Part shown: piece by piece, positions 1 to 6,193 of the stretch
Layout: every line of letters begins with the position of its first letter
How positions within the stretch are numbered: position 1 is the first letter of the stretch
NCBI GenBank assembly: GCA_031288055.1
Contig: JAITSD010000008.1
Location: 1-8,373, forward strand
Length of the DNA: 8,373 nt
Direction: 5' to 3'
DNA from: Candidatus Opitulatrix roisinitermitis
GTDB lineage: Bacteria; Actinomycetota; Actinomycetes; Actinomycetales; Bifidobacteriaceae
The notes under the pieces: generated by a model
Database searches by the model: none
What the model was told of the DNA's origin: nothing
Seen by the model: the letters and a program-made list of their open reading frames with translations, nothing else
Position numbers and translations under genes: made by a program

Positions 1-1690
1 CAACCATATAATTTGCTATTGTAACACCTCTTTGCAAGGCCGCAAATTTATTTTTAGTTAGTAATATATACTCGTTTAATTTTGAAGTATCATTTCTAAG
101 AGTTCCGGCTGTATCTAAATTAACTAATTTATCAGTTGATTCAGTCAATTGAGTACTCAAATCACTAATAGCAGTTTGTACATTATCTAACTGGGTTGGA
201 TCTTCATTATCAGTGGTTTTAGACATATGATAAACAAAAGGAGCATCAAACATTAAATCAATAAAATAATTGGCCACAGCTCCTATAGCACTTTGTAATA
301 AATCTTTAATTGGCAAAAAACTTATAAAAGAATTAGCAGCTTTATTAAATATCCAATTAGCAGCTGAGCCAGTTTGTTGTACTATAAAACCGTTAGCTCC
401 TTCTATATTATTCAAAGCCTTATTAACGTTGTCGGATAAATAGGATACAACTTTATTCAACCCCTCATGCAAAAAATATCCCGTTCTTTCAGCAGCAACT
501 GGAACAACACTTCCCTTAATAAAGCTATCAGCATTATTATTAGCCCTAGCGTTTAATGATTTATTAGCATCATCTATAGCTTGTTTTTCGTCATAAGCAA
601 AAACTATATCTTTAGCTTTCGGATCATAACTTTCAATAATTGAAGATATATAATTATCAGTCACTGCGATTTCTAAATCGGCAATGGCTTTTTGTTGGCT
701 AACATTATCAACAATTTTATCTTTATTAATATATATTTGACCAGTTTGACCTTTTTGAGCTTGGTTTTTAGACAAACTGATTAAAATAGCTTTTTTACTA
801 TTATCTTCAACTACTGTTGTGACATTATTTACAAGACTACCTGCCCAAATACCGCCAAATGATAAATCGCCAGAATCGACATTACTAGAAAAATAGCCAT
901 CAACTAATTTTAATTTAATATTATAAGTCGGTCTAGAAGCATAGTAATCATAACTAACTGAATCAAAAACTAATTTAACGCCACTTGGACTAGGAGACGA
1001 ACTAGAGCTGGGTGACGGGTTAGGTGTTGGCATAGCATCAGAATCTAATACTAAACTATTAACAAACTTATTTAAAAATAAAGTATCAATATCATTACCA
1101 AATTGATAATAACCATCATTATAATTAGTGCTATCACCAATAGATATTTCCTTTATAGTTGATGTCTTTGTGAAAGTCCAAGAATAAAGCAAATCACCAA
1201 CTTCTTTAAAAACTTTAGCTTTATGAACACGGCAAGTATTGGTATAACCTCCACCAGCCGTACTGCATTGTGATGACCATAGTTTGTAAGTTATATCACT
1301 TCTTATTTCGCTAGCTAAAATAGTATCGCTAACATTAGTATCACTATTTATATTGGTTGACTGACTAATTGGAGCAGCTAAACCAGAAACAGTTATTTTA
1401 TCACTACTATTTTCTGCCACAAAAAAGGGATGACCTGTGCTGCCACTAAAAAGAGCTGCCATATTTTTATCTTCAATCCAGCTATTATACGATAAAGTGA
1501 AAGTTATATCCTTTATGGTAAAAATATTACTAGTTGTCGGGCTATCAATTATAACACTGGCTTGAGCTGACTTCACATTTAGTTCTGGTGTGACTATTAA
1601 AGTCGCCGACAACACCAAAGCTAAACTACATACTATAATTACTAAAAAATTAACAGTTTTTTTAACATTCCTAAATAGATTACATTTCAT
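1..1690 (-). CDS. Large secreted/surface protein of unknown function, C-terminus cut by the window edge
   Basis: An open frame runs without a stop from ATG at 1690 to the left edge (563 codons seen). I do not recognise the family. Residues 1-44 form a signal peptide: basic start with Lys10-Lys11, hydrophobic core at about 13-33, and an AQA|S signal-peptidase-type site at 42-45. Residues 45-215 are Ser/Thr/Asn/Asp-rich and probably beta-structured, with Cys142 and Cys153 placed for a disulfide. Residues 221-237 are a Pro/Ser linker. Residues 238-340 look like a second beta-rich domain. The rest is helical, with hydrophobic stretches around 440-490 and a polar, possibly coiled-coil region after about 505. 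An AGAGGAAAGG ribosome site (1699-1708) lies 8 nt before the start. A weak promoter-like pair (TTGTGA, 16 nt, TAAATT; 1750-1777) precedes it. The role is unknown: it may be exported and anchored or oligomeric, and a secretion or surface-attachment component is only a guess. Confidence 0.8.
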   Translation of the reverse strand, partial: MKCNLFRNVKKTVNFLVIIVCSLALVLSATLIVTPELNVKSAQASVIIDSPTTSNIFTIKDITFTLSYNSWIEDKNMAALFSGSTGHPFFVAENSSDKITVSGLAAPISQSTNINSDTNVSDTILASEIRSDITYKLWSSQCSTAGGGYTNTCRVHKAKVFKEVGDLLYSWTFTKTSTIKEISIGDSTNYNDGYYQFGNDIDTLFLNKFVNSLVLDSDAMPTPNPSPSSSSSPSPSGVKLVFDSVSYDYYASRPTYNIKLKLVDGYFSSNVDSGDLSFGGIWAGSLVNNVTTVVEDNSKKAILISLSKNQAQKGQTGQIYINKDKIVDNVSQQKAIADLEIAVTDNYISSIIESYDPKAKDIVFAYDEKQAIDDANKSLNARANNNADSFIKGSVVPVAAERTGYFLHEGLNKVVSYLSDNVNKALNNIEGANGFIVQQTGSAANWIFNKAANSFISFLPIKDLLQSAIGAVANYFIDLMFDAPFVYHMSKTTDNEDPTQLDNVQTAISDLSTQLTESTDKLVNLDTAGTLRNDTSKLNEYILLTKNKFAALQRGVTIANYMV

Positions 1691-1821
1691 CTTTCTTGCC
1701 TTTCCTCTAAATAATTCAATCAGCCCTTAAAACGATAAGAACTAACTAGAATTTAGTCTACCTACTTTATTTCACAAAATAGGCTCCATCTTGTTTTTTA
1801 TAAATACATGTTACAAAAAAG

Positions 1822-3468
1822 TTATATTTTATCATCATTAAATGGTGAAATTGGTTTATCGGGCTGAGAATTATCAGTCTGATTAACTGAATTGCTATCT
1901 GCGTAATTAATCTCAGTTTTATTATCTTTAATCCCGTCCATCTGATTAGTTGAAATGTTATCTATTTGGTTAATTTTAGTTTTATTAATCTCATCTTTAC
2001 TCGTCTGATTAGTTAAATCATCACCTATTTGAGAAGTTTTAATTTGATTAGCCAATTTTTTGGATCGCCGTCTTGTTAAAAAAACTAAAACTTCACCAAT
2101 TACGACAACTAATATACCTGATAATAATTCAAAACCTTTTTCTTCCAATTCAGCACTAGAACCGTCTTCAGGGATTAAATTAACAATTGCCGCAAAAGCA
2201 ATAACTATAGTTGGCACCCAACCTAATATAAATAAAACAAATCTATTACCTGGTACTTTAAAAGGTCTTGGTGTGTCTGGATCAATTTTCCGCAATTTCA
2301 AAAAAGCTGGAAATAAAGGCACATAACATAAAAATAAAACTGTCATATCTAAGTCAAAAAATAACCAGAAAAAGTCATTAGGATCCCATATCCTATCAAC
2401 AGGACTTTCTAAAATAAAAGTTGCTATTAAAACAAAAATAGTCGCTACAATACCAGTAACAAAAGCTGAACCAGATATTTTTCTAGTGATTTCTGATTTG
2501 AATACCCTCGGCAAACTATTTTCTAAAGCAGCAGTTTTAGTAACACCAAAAACACCATAACTCCAAGCTATAAAGTTGCCAAAAATGGTTAAAATAAATA
2601 AGATTGTCAAAATCATAACTATTATACTCTCGGGATTATGAGTTAACATCTGGGCTGCTTCAACTATTCCGCTGGCTAAACTTACTTCATTAAAAGGAAT
2701 AGATAAACTTATACCAAAGGCACAAACAATATACAAAACTATTGATAAAACTGAACCAATAGCTATAGCTAAAGGAATATTCCTTTTAGGATTTTTTATC
2801 ACCGGAATATAAGCCGTTAAAACCTCTAAACCAATGAAATTAAATAAGATAATAGTTACTGGAGCTATAGAAACAAAATCAAAGCTGGGTAAAAAGGTTT
2901 CAACACCCATATAATTTATCATGCCTTCATCGCACAAAACCTGTATTGCTAAAACCACTATTATAATAGCCATTAATAATTTAACAAAACCAGAAGTGCA
3001 TATAAAAAACTTAGATTCTCTAACATTAGTACTCATAAAATAAACTGTTATCCAAATAAAAGCAATAGAAATTAATGCACCCTGCCAACTTGTGACAATT
3101 CCATTTTGCAAAATTGAACCATCTGAAGCTTGCGTTTCTGTGCTAACATTAATAGTTATGGGTATTAATAAAGCTAAAGAAGTGAACCATAAAACAAAGT
3201 TAAACCAGTAATAAAAACTAAACCTTGTACGCATTTTATCACCAAAGGCTCTGGTTATCCAGCCATAAATATTACTCTGATCAGGGTAGGTTACAGATAA
3301 TTCACTAGTAAATAAAGCATATGGCACTAAAAACGCTAAACCTAAAACACCCCACCAAAAATATTGTATATTACCTACTATGGCTACTGACGGTGCTGCT
3401 TCACCTACAAATAAAACACTTACAATAACTAGTATGGACCCTACTAGGCCATATTTTCTTTCTCTCAC
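1822..3468 (-). CDS. APC-superfamily amino-acid transporter (glutamate/GABA antiporter-like)
   Basis: About 12 hydrophobic segments fill residues 8-465, as expected for an inner-membrane amino-acid permease or exchanger. Family features, numbered from the TTG at 3471, are an N-terminal GEAAPS segment (23-28), the TM1 region of APC carriers; ELSVTYPDQSNIYGW (57-71); NFIGLEVL (211-218) followed by KNPKRNIP (226-233), the typical APC loop; and DTPRPFKVPG (399-408). This resembles GadC-like antiporters, but the substrate cannot be read from sequence. The open frame extends to TTG at 3471. I prefer GTG at 3468 because the AAGGGAG ribosome site (3474-3480) is 5 nt from GTG but only 2 nt from TTG. 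After the last helix comes RRRSKK (467-472), then a soluble Asn/Gln/Thr/Asp-rich tail of about 75 residues ending in three degenerate 21-residue repeats, which is unusual for this family. The gene is divergent from the S51 peptidase, and its 131-bp gap to the next minus-strand gene suggests a separate unit. Confidence 0.88.
   Translation of the reverse strand: MRERKYGLVGSILVIVSVLFVGEAAPSVAIVGNIQYFWWGVLGLAFLVPYALFTSELSVTYPDQSNIYGWITRAFGDKMRTRFSFYYWFNFVLWFTSLALLIPITINVSTETQASDGSILQNGIVTSWQGALISIAFIWITVYFMSTNVRESKFFICTSGFVKLLMAIIIVVLAIQVLCDEGMINYMGVETFLPSFDFVSIAPVTIILFNFIGLEVLTAYIPVIKNPKRNIPLAIAIGSVLSIVLYIVCAFGISLSIPFNEVSLASGIVEAAQMLTHNPESIIVMILTILFILTIFGNFIAWSYGVFGVTKTAALENSLPRVFKSEITRKISGSAFVTGIVATIFVLIATFILESPVDRIWDPNDFFWLFFDLDMTVLFLCYVPLFPAFLKLRKIDPDTPRPFKVPGNRFVLFILGWVPTIVIAFAAIVNLIPEDGSSAELEEKGFELLSGILVVVIGEVLVFLTRRRSKKLANQIKTSQIGDDLTNQTSKDEINKTKINQIDNISTNQMDGIKDNKTEINYADSNSVNQTDNSQPDKPISPFNDDKI
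1825..2013 (-). repeat. Three degenerate 63-bp tandem units encoding the transporter C-terminal tail
   Basis: The last 63 residues of the transporter divide exactly into three 21-residue units, beginning TNQTSKDEIN, TNQMDGIKDN and VNQTDNSQPD (DNA 1951-2013, 1888-1950 and 1825-1887). Units 1 and 2 share TNQ at position 1, a NKT/IN core and a final S. Aligned by eye without gaps, their DNA matches at about 41 of 63 positions, including ACTAATCAGA at the unit start and AATAAAACT in the middle. Unit 3 keeps the start (NQT) but diverges toward PISPFNDDKI at the end. A partial motif (ANQIKTSQ) precedes unit 1. Confidence 0.6.
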
Positions 3469-3473
3469 CAAAA

Positions 3474-3480
3474 CTCCCTT
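3474..3480 (-). promoter_or_regulatory. Ribosome binding site that decides the transporter start
   Basis: The minus strand reads AAGGGAG TT TTG GTG. GGGAG lies 2 nt before TTG (3471) and 5 nt before GTG (3468), which favours initiation at GTG. The two starts differ by one codon. Confidence 0.6.
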
Positions 3481-3511
3481 TTATATTTTACATACCTAAC
3501 TGTCTAATAAT

Positions 3512-3517
3512 ATTATA
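3512..3517 (-). promoter_or_regulatory. Putative -10 box for the transporter gene
   Basis: A perfect TATAAT reads leftward, preceded by GTG (near an extended -10), 43 bp before the preferred start. No good -35 hexamer lies 16-18 bp upstream, and the local DNA is so AT-rich that chance matches are likely. Position in a divergent intergenic region supports it. Confidence 0.35.
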
Positions 3518-3542
3518 CACGATAATTTAATAAAAATACCGA

Positions 3543-3567
3543 TATAATATAATAAAATATTTATAAT
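3543..3567 (+). promoter_or_regulatory. Cluster of three -10-like TATAAT boxes upstream of the S51 peptidase
   Basis: TATAAT occurs at 3543-3548, 3548-3553 and 3562-3567, all reading toward the peptidase gene. None has a recognisable TTGACA-like -35 at the right distance. Initiation from the last box would give a leader of roughly 60 nt. The -10 proposed for the divergent transporter lies only about 25 bp to the left, so the two promoters would be nearly back to back. Confidence 0.35.
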
Positions 3568-3632
3568 GAAACAAAATCGATTTTTTACCAAACCGAAAAT
3601 AGTCAACCCAAAATCAATAACCATAAATAGCT

Positions 3633-4466
3633 ATGACCGAATTAATTGAAAATAAATTAATTGACTTTAATCTAATAAACCGCAAACTCAAAATTTGTGC
3701 TATTGGCGGAGGAGAAATAGCCATAAAAGATAATAAGATAAGCGACGGTTTAATATTAATTAAATACGCGTTAAAACAATTTAGCTTAAAAGAAAATAGC
3801 AAAGTCTTAATAATCCCCACTGCTAAAAGTTCCCAGAAACAATATAACCAAATGATAGAATCTACATATCAAGCTTGGCAAAACCTAGGTTTAAAAATTG
3901 ACCTTTTACACCAATATAACAAAATGCCTGCTGTTAAAAAGCTAAAAGAAAAAATTGAAAGGGCTGACTGTTTTTACATAACTGGCGGCGATACTTTACA
4001 AATGATGACAATTTGGCGAAAATATAAGATTGATAAATTACTCTCGCAAAGTGCTAACAAAGGTAAAGCAATTTTAGGTGTTTCAGCTGGAGCCATTGCT
4101 CCTATGATTTGGGGGCATTCTGATTCCATGAGCTATAAAGTTGAAGCAGGGCATGCTTGGGATTATATTAAGGTTGAAGGTTTAGGTTTACTACCTTTGG
4201 CTATAACACCGCATTATGATACTAAAATGCCGCCCAAAAATAAACCTCGAGCTAAAGAATTTAAGAAAATGTATTTAACTCAAGCTAAATCAAAACCGCA
4301 CAATATTATAACGGGTTTTGGTATAAATAATTTCGCTGCCATAATCGTTCAAAATGGCAAATTAGATTTTGCTAGCACTAGACCAACTGCCCATATACAT
4401 AAATTGTTTATACGAGGGGGACAAGTCGCTACTCAAACTATGCCTAATAAACTTTTGTACAACTAA
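3633..4466 (+). CDS. Peptidase S51 family protein (peptidase E / cyanophycinase-like serine peptidase)
   Basis: A 277-residue, probably cytoplasmic hydrolase with the class I glutamine-amidotransferase-like fold used by family S51. Visible motifs are KICAIGGGEIA (20-30), the first strand and glycine turn; YITGGDTLQM (115-124), the strand and TGGD loop typical of S51; GVSAGAI (149-155), the nucleophile elbow with Ser151; and ITPHYD (191-196) with the likely catalytic His194. Asp164 lies 13 residues after the serine, close to the spacing in Salmonella PepE (Ser120, Asp135, His157). PepE cleaves Asp-X dipeptides, and relatives degrade cyanophycin or other peptides, so the exact substrate is open. 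It is longer than PepE (about 229 residues), with an N-terminal extension of about 16 residues and extra C-terminal sequence. An in-frame TAA at 3624 rules out an earlier start, and the next Met is residue 74. No clear Shine-Dalgarno sequence precedes the ATG. Confidence 0.85.
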   Translation: MTELIENKLIDFNLINRKLKICAIGGGEIAIKDNKISDGLILIKYALKQFSLKENSKVLIIPTAKSSQKQYNQMIESTYQAWQNLGLKIDLLHQYNKMPAVKKLKEKIERADCFYITGGDTLQMMTIWRKYKIDKLLSQSANKGKAILGVSAGAIAPMIWGHSDSMSYKVEAGHAWDYIKVEGLGLLPLAITPHYDTKMPPKNKPRAKEFKKMYLTQAKSKPHNIITGFGINNFAAIIVQNGKLDFASTRPTAHIHKLFIRGGQVATQTMPNKLLYN

Positions 4467-4552
4467 CTTAAAAAATACTCAGTTAAATAATTCGCTCTAA
4501 TCATCAAATAAAAACTTATAAAAACAAATAACCAGAACTTAATAAAAATGAG

Positions 4553-4626
4553 TAGCGGGGGAAGGATTTGAACCTACGACCTCCAGGTTATGAGCCTGGC
4601 GAGCTACCGAGCTGCTCCACCCCGCG
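4553..4626 (-). tRNA. Initiator tRNA-fMet (CAT)
   Basis: A complete 74-nt cloverleaf: acceptor CGCGGGG/CCCCGCT, D arm GAGC-loop-GCTC, anticodon arm CCAGG-CTCATAA-CCTGG, variable loop AGGTC, T arm GTAGG-TTCAAAT-CCTTC, discriminator A73. Position 1-72 is unpaired (C1 with U72) and A11-U24 is present, both initiator hallmarks; the rest closely follows E. coli tRNA-fMet. Three departures stand out. Position 72 is U rather than the usual A. The three G-C pairs at 29-31/39-41 are reduced to A29-U41 plus two G-C pairs. Positions 50 and 64 are a U-U mismatch. CCA is not encoded (the next bases are CTC). The gene lies between the convergent S51 peptidase and the lipid kinase on its own strand. Confidence 0.95.
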
Positions 4627-4640
4627 TCATTGTTATATTT

Positions 4641-4668
4641 AGTTTACACCAAAATAATAAATAGCCAA
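4641..4668 (-). promoter_or_regulatory. Putative promoter of the initiator tRNA
   Basis: On the minus strand TTGGCT (4663-4668) is followed after 16 bp by TAAACT (4641-4646), 14 bp before the first tRNA base. It sits between the lipid-kinase stop and the tRNA, so the tRNA need not depend on readthrough from the kinase. Both hexamers are imperfect. Confidence 0.35.
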
Positions 4669-4688
4669 AAAATAGATATAAATAAAGC

Positions 4689-5807
4689 TTATGTATTAGG
4701 CACCAGAACAGTTAAAGCACTAGGTTTTAGACCGATTTGTAACTGACTAATTTGTCCCATAATATCGCCATCTAATTGTAAATAAACCGGACGATTAGTT
4801 TTTACTTTAGCACTAAGTCCTTGTCGATGATTGATATTACTAATTTTGAGAGTATTTCTTTTCTCTAAACCCATAGACTGCATAACTATATTATTAAAAA
4901 GTTGCCCCCAACCTAAAATATTAGCTTTAGTGTCTAAAGCTACAAAATCAAGTTTACCATCATTAGGTCTAGCTGGCGGTATAAGAGTTAATCCAGGTAT
5001 TTTACTAACATTGCCAAAAAGCAATGATCTTATTTGAATATCATATATATTATGAGTTATTTTATCAGTATCTAATATATCAACCTTGGCGGTAATTCTA
5101 GGATTACGCATTTGTTTTAAAGACCCTGTGAAATAGGCCAACCAGCCTATTCGTCTTTTTAATTTTTCAGATGTAGTAGCTATCATTGCTGCATCAAAAC
5201 CTAAACCAGCCACAGCTAAAAAAGCCTGTTTGGAATCTCCAGACCAAGTATAATTCTGAGTATTTTGGACTTTAACAAAACCTATATCATACATTTTTGA
5301 ATGTCCAGCTATAACCGTTAATAAACACTTATACAATTTGGTTGGTTCTAAATCCAAATTACGAGCAAATATATTAGCCGTGCCTATAGGAATCAAACCA
5401 AAACACCTATCATTTTGACTGACAATTTGAGCCACTGCTCTGGCCGTGCCGTCGCCACCAACCGCCACAATAACATCAGCTTTATTATCAATAGCTAATT
5501 GAGCCTGTTTACCCCCCGGAAAATCTTTTTCTGTGTAATAAAATTGTGGTTGGGGAAATTTATGAATAATAAAAAACTGTTTAATATATTCCACAGTTGA
5601 ATTAGCCTTTTTTTTTGATGGATTAATTATAAAGGCATATTTTAAACGACGATTTTTCTGAGACGGTATACGCCTTTGTAAAAGCTGAACTTTAACTCGT
5701 TCTATATAAGATTTCCGCAAAAAATATATAATAGCAGAAATAATTAATAAAATTATTATTATGCCAAATACTATAAATATTGCAATTAACAAATCTATTA
5801 TTGGCAT
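4689..5807 (-). CDS. Diacylglycerol kinase family lipid kinase with N-terminal membrane anchor
   Basis: The protein belongs to the DAGK catalytic family (YegS/DgkB/BmrU type), which phosphorylates diacylglycerol or related lipids with ATP at the inner membrane. Numbering from ATG at 5807 gives 372 residues. A strongly hydrophobic helix fills about 3-27. The kinase domain starts at YAFIINPSKKKA (57-68), carries the nucleotide-binding VGGDGT (116-121) and PIGTANIFAR (140-149), and continues with AGLGFDA (200-206), PNDGKLD (281-287) and LDGD (345-348), all family signatures in the usual order. The N-terminal helix is an addition to soluble DgkB-like enzymes. The frame reaches TTG at 5825, but ATG at 5807 is preferred because it sits right before the hydrophobic helix and TTG has no ribosome site; only a weak AAAG precedes the ATG. 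Lipid specificity (diacylglycerol, undecaprenol-like or sphingoid) cannot be decided here. It is divergent from tRNA-Thr. Confidence 0.87.
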   Translation of the reverse strand: MPIIDLLIAIFIVFGIIIILLIISAIIYFLRKSYIERVKVQLLQRRIPSQKNRRLKYAFIINPSKKKANSTVEYIKQFFIIHKFPQPQFYYTEKDFPGGKQAQLAIDNKADVIVAVGGDGTARAVAQIVSQNDRCFGLIPIGTANIFARNLDLEPTKLYKCLLTVIAGHSKMYDIGFVKVQNTQNYTWSGDSKQAFLAVAGLGFDAAMIATTSEKLKRRIGWLAYFTGSLKQMRNPRITAKVDILDTDKITHNIYDIQIRSLLFGNVSKIPGLTLIPPARPNDGKLDFVALDTKANILGWGQLFNNIVMQSMGLEKRNTLKISNINHRQGLSAKVKTNRPVYLQLDGDIMGQISQLQIGLKPSALTVLVPNT

Positions 5808-5931
5808 CACTTTACAGTATAACAAAATTATAAATATTAATGAAAAGCGAATGGGGTATTCAATTTTTTGCTTGTTATTTTCAACTTACTTGTTTAGAAT
5901 AAGTTTTTTTAGATTTATTCTGTGGCATTTT

Positions 5932-5960
5932 TTGGTTTTTATAAGTTTTTCAGATATTAT
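5932..5960 (+). promoter_or_regulatory. Putative promoter of tRNA-Thr
   Basis: TTGGTT (5932-5937) and TATTAT (5955-5960) are separated by 17 bp, and the second box ends 10 bp before the first tRNA base. Spacing and position are right for a sigma-70 type promoter, although both boxes are imperfect and the region is AT-rich. Confidence 0.4.
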
Positions 5961-5970
5961 TTTATTATAT

Positions 5971-6044
5971 GCCTCCTTAGCTCAGCTGGCCAGAGCATCT
6001 CACTTGTAATGAGAGGGTCGAGGGTTCGAATCCCCCAGGGGGCT
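5971..6044 (+). tRNA. tRNA-Thr (TGT)
   Basis: A complete 74-nt cloverleaf: acceptor GCCTCCT/AGGGGGC with one U-G pair (4-69), D arm GCTC-loop-GAGC, anticodon arm TCTCA-CTTGTAA-TGAGA with anticodon TGT reading ACA and other ACN codons, variable loop GGGTC, T arm GAGGG-TTCGAAT-CCCCC, discriminator T73. The T stem has an A50-C64 mismatch. CCA is not encoded (CTC follows). The last five bases begin a 33-bp sequence that is repeated exactly 121 bp downstream. Confidence 0.95.
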
Positions 6045-6072
6045 CTTTTAGTTTAATTAAAATAATATTTGT
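6040..6072 (+). repeat. 33-bp direct repeat, copy 1, overlapping the tRNA-Thr 3' end
   Basis: This copy begins GGGCTCTTTTAGTTTAATTA and ends in TATTTGT. Its first five bases are the last five of tRNA-Thr. It is identical over 33 bp to 6161-6193. After a 2-bp indel (GT) the match resumes briefly with ATGC. Confidence 0.9.
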
Positions 6073-6102
6073 ATGCCCTAATATTTATATAACATGGGAT
6101 TA

Positions 6103-6117
6103 GAACCCAACGGGTTC
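6103..6117. repeat. Perfect 6-bp inverted repeat with a 3-nt loop
   Basis: GAACCC, loop AAC, GGGTTC. It lies in the segment between the two 33-bp direct repeats. The GGGTTCGA at 6112-6119 also matches the T-arm segment of tRNA-Thr at 6022-6029. Confidence 0.7.
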
Positions 6118-6127
6118 GATCAATTAC

Positions 6128-6148
6128 TATGGGGGCATCACCCCCATA
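6128..6148. repeat. Perfect 8-bp inverted repeat with a 5-nt loop
   Basis: TATGGGGG, loop CATCA, CCCCCATA. The stem is far more GC-rich than its surroundings. No T-run follows on either strand (ACCCCTTG to the right, GTAATTG to the left), so a rho-independent terminator is unlikely. Confidence 0.75.
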
Positions 6149-6160
6149 CCCCTTGACAGT

Positions 6161-6193
6161 GGGCTCTTTTAGTTTAATTAAAATAATATTTGT
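6161..6193 (+). repeat. 33-bp direct repeat, copy 2
   Basis: An exact copy of 6040-6072, offset by 121 bp. With GGGTTCGA at 6112-6119 it looks like a second, disrupted copy of the tRNA-Thr 3' region: the distance from GGGTTCGA to GGGCTC is 10 bp in the tRNA and 41 bp here, as if about 31 bp carrying the 6128-6148 hairpin had been inserted. Confidence 0.85.

Noticed and set aside
1757..1800. Possible terminator between the transporter and the secreted-protein gene (CCTA/TAGG with a mismatch, then T-rich)
   Set aside because: The stem is short and has a mismatch, and the T-rich end would serve plus-strand transcription, where no gene needs it.
2060..2326. 88-codon plus-strand open frame
   Set aside because: It is fully antisense to the transporter gene, which has strong family motifs; the composition is that of a shadow frame.
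3614..3820. 68-codon minus-strand open frame
   Set aside because: Antisense to the S51 peptidase start region; no ribosome site or family signature.
4458..4482. TAACT/AGTTA inverted repeat after the S51 peptidase
   Set aside because: Only 5 bp with a 12-nt loop and no following T-run; not a convincing terminator for either convergent unit.
4831..5037. 68-codon plus-strand open frame
   Set aside because: Antisense to conserved kinase motifs; no independent support.
5895..5921. AGAATAA/TTATTCT 7-bp inverted repeat upstream of tRNA-Thr
   Set aside because: All but one or two pairs are A-T, the loop is 12 nt, and no upstream plus-strand gene would need a terminator there; likely chance in AT-rich DNA.
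5761..6009. 82-codon plus-strand open frame ending in SLAQLARASHL
   Set aside because: Its end is a translation of tRNA-Thr (SLAQLARA is a known artefact of reading tRNA genes), and its start lies antisense within the lipid kinase gene.
6095..6120. Minus-strand T-arm-like segment (GGG-TTCTAAT-CCC) suggesting another tRNA
   Set aside because: No matching acceptor, D arm or anticodon arm can be built around it on that strand.
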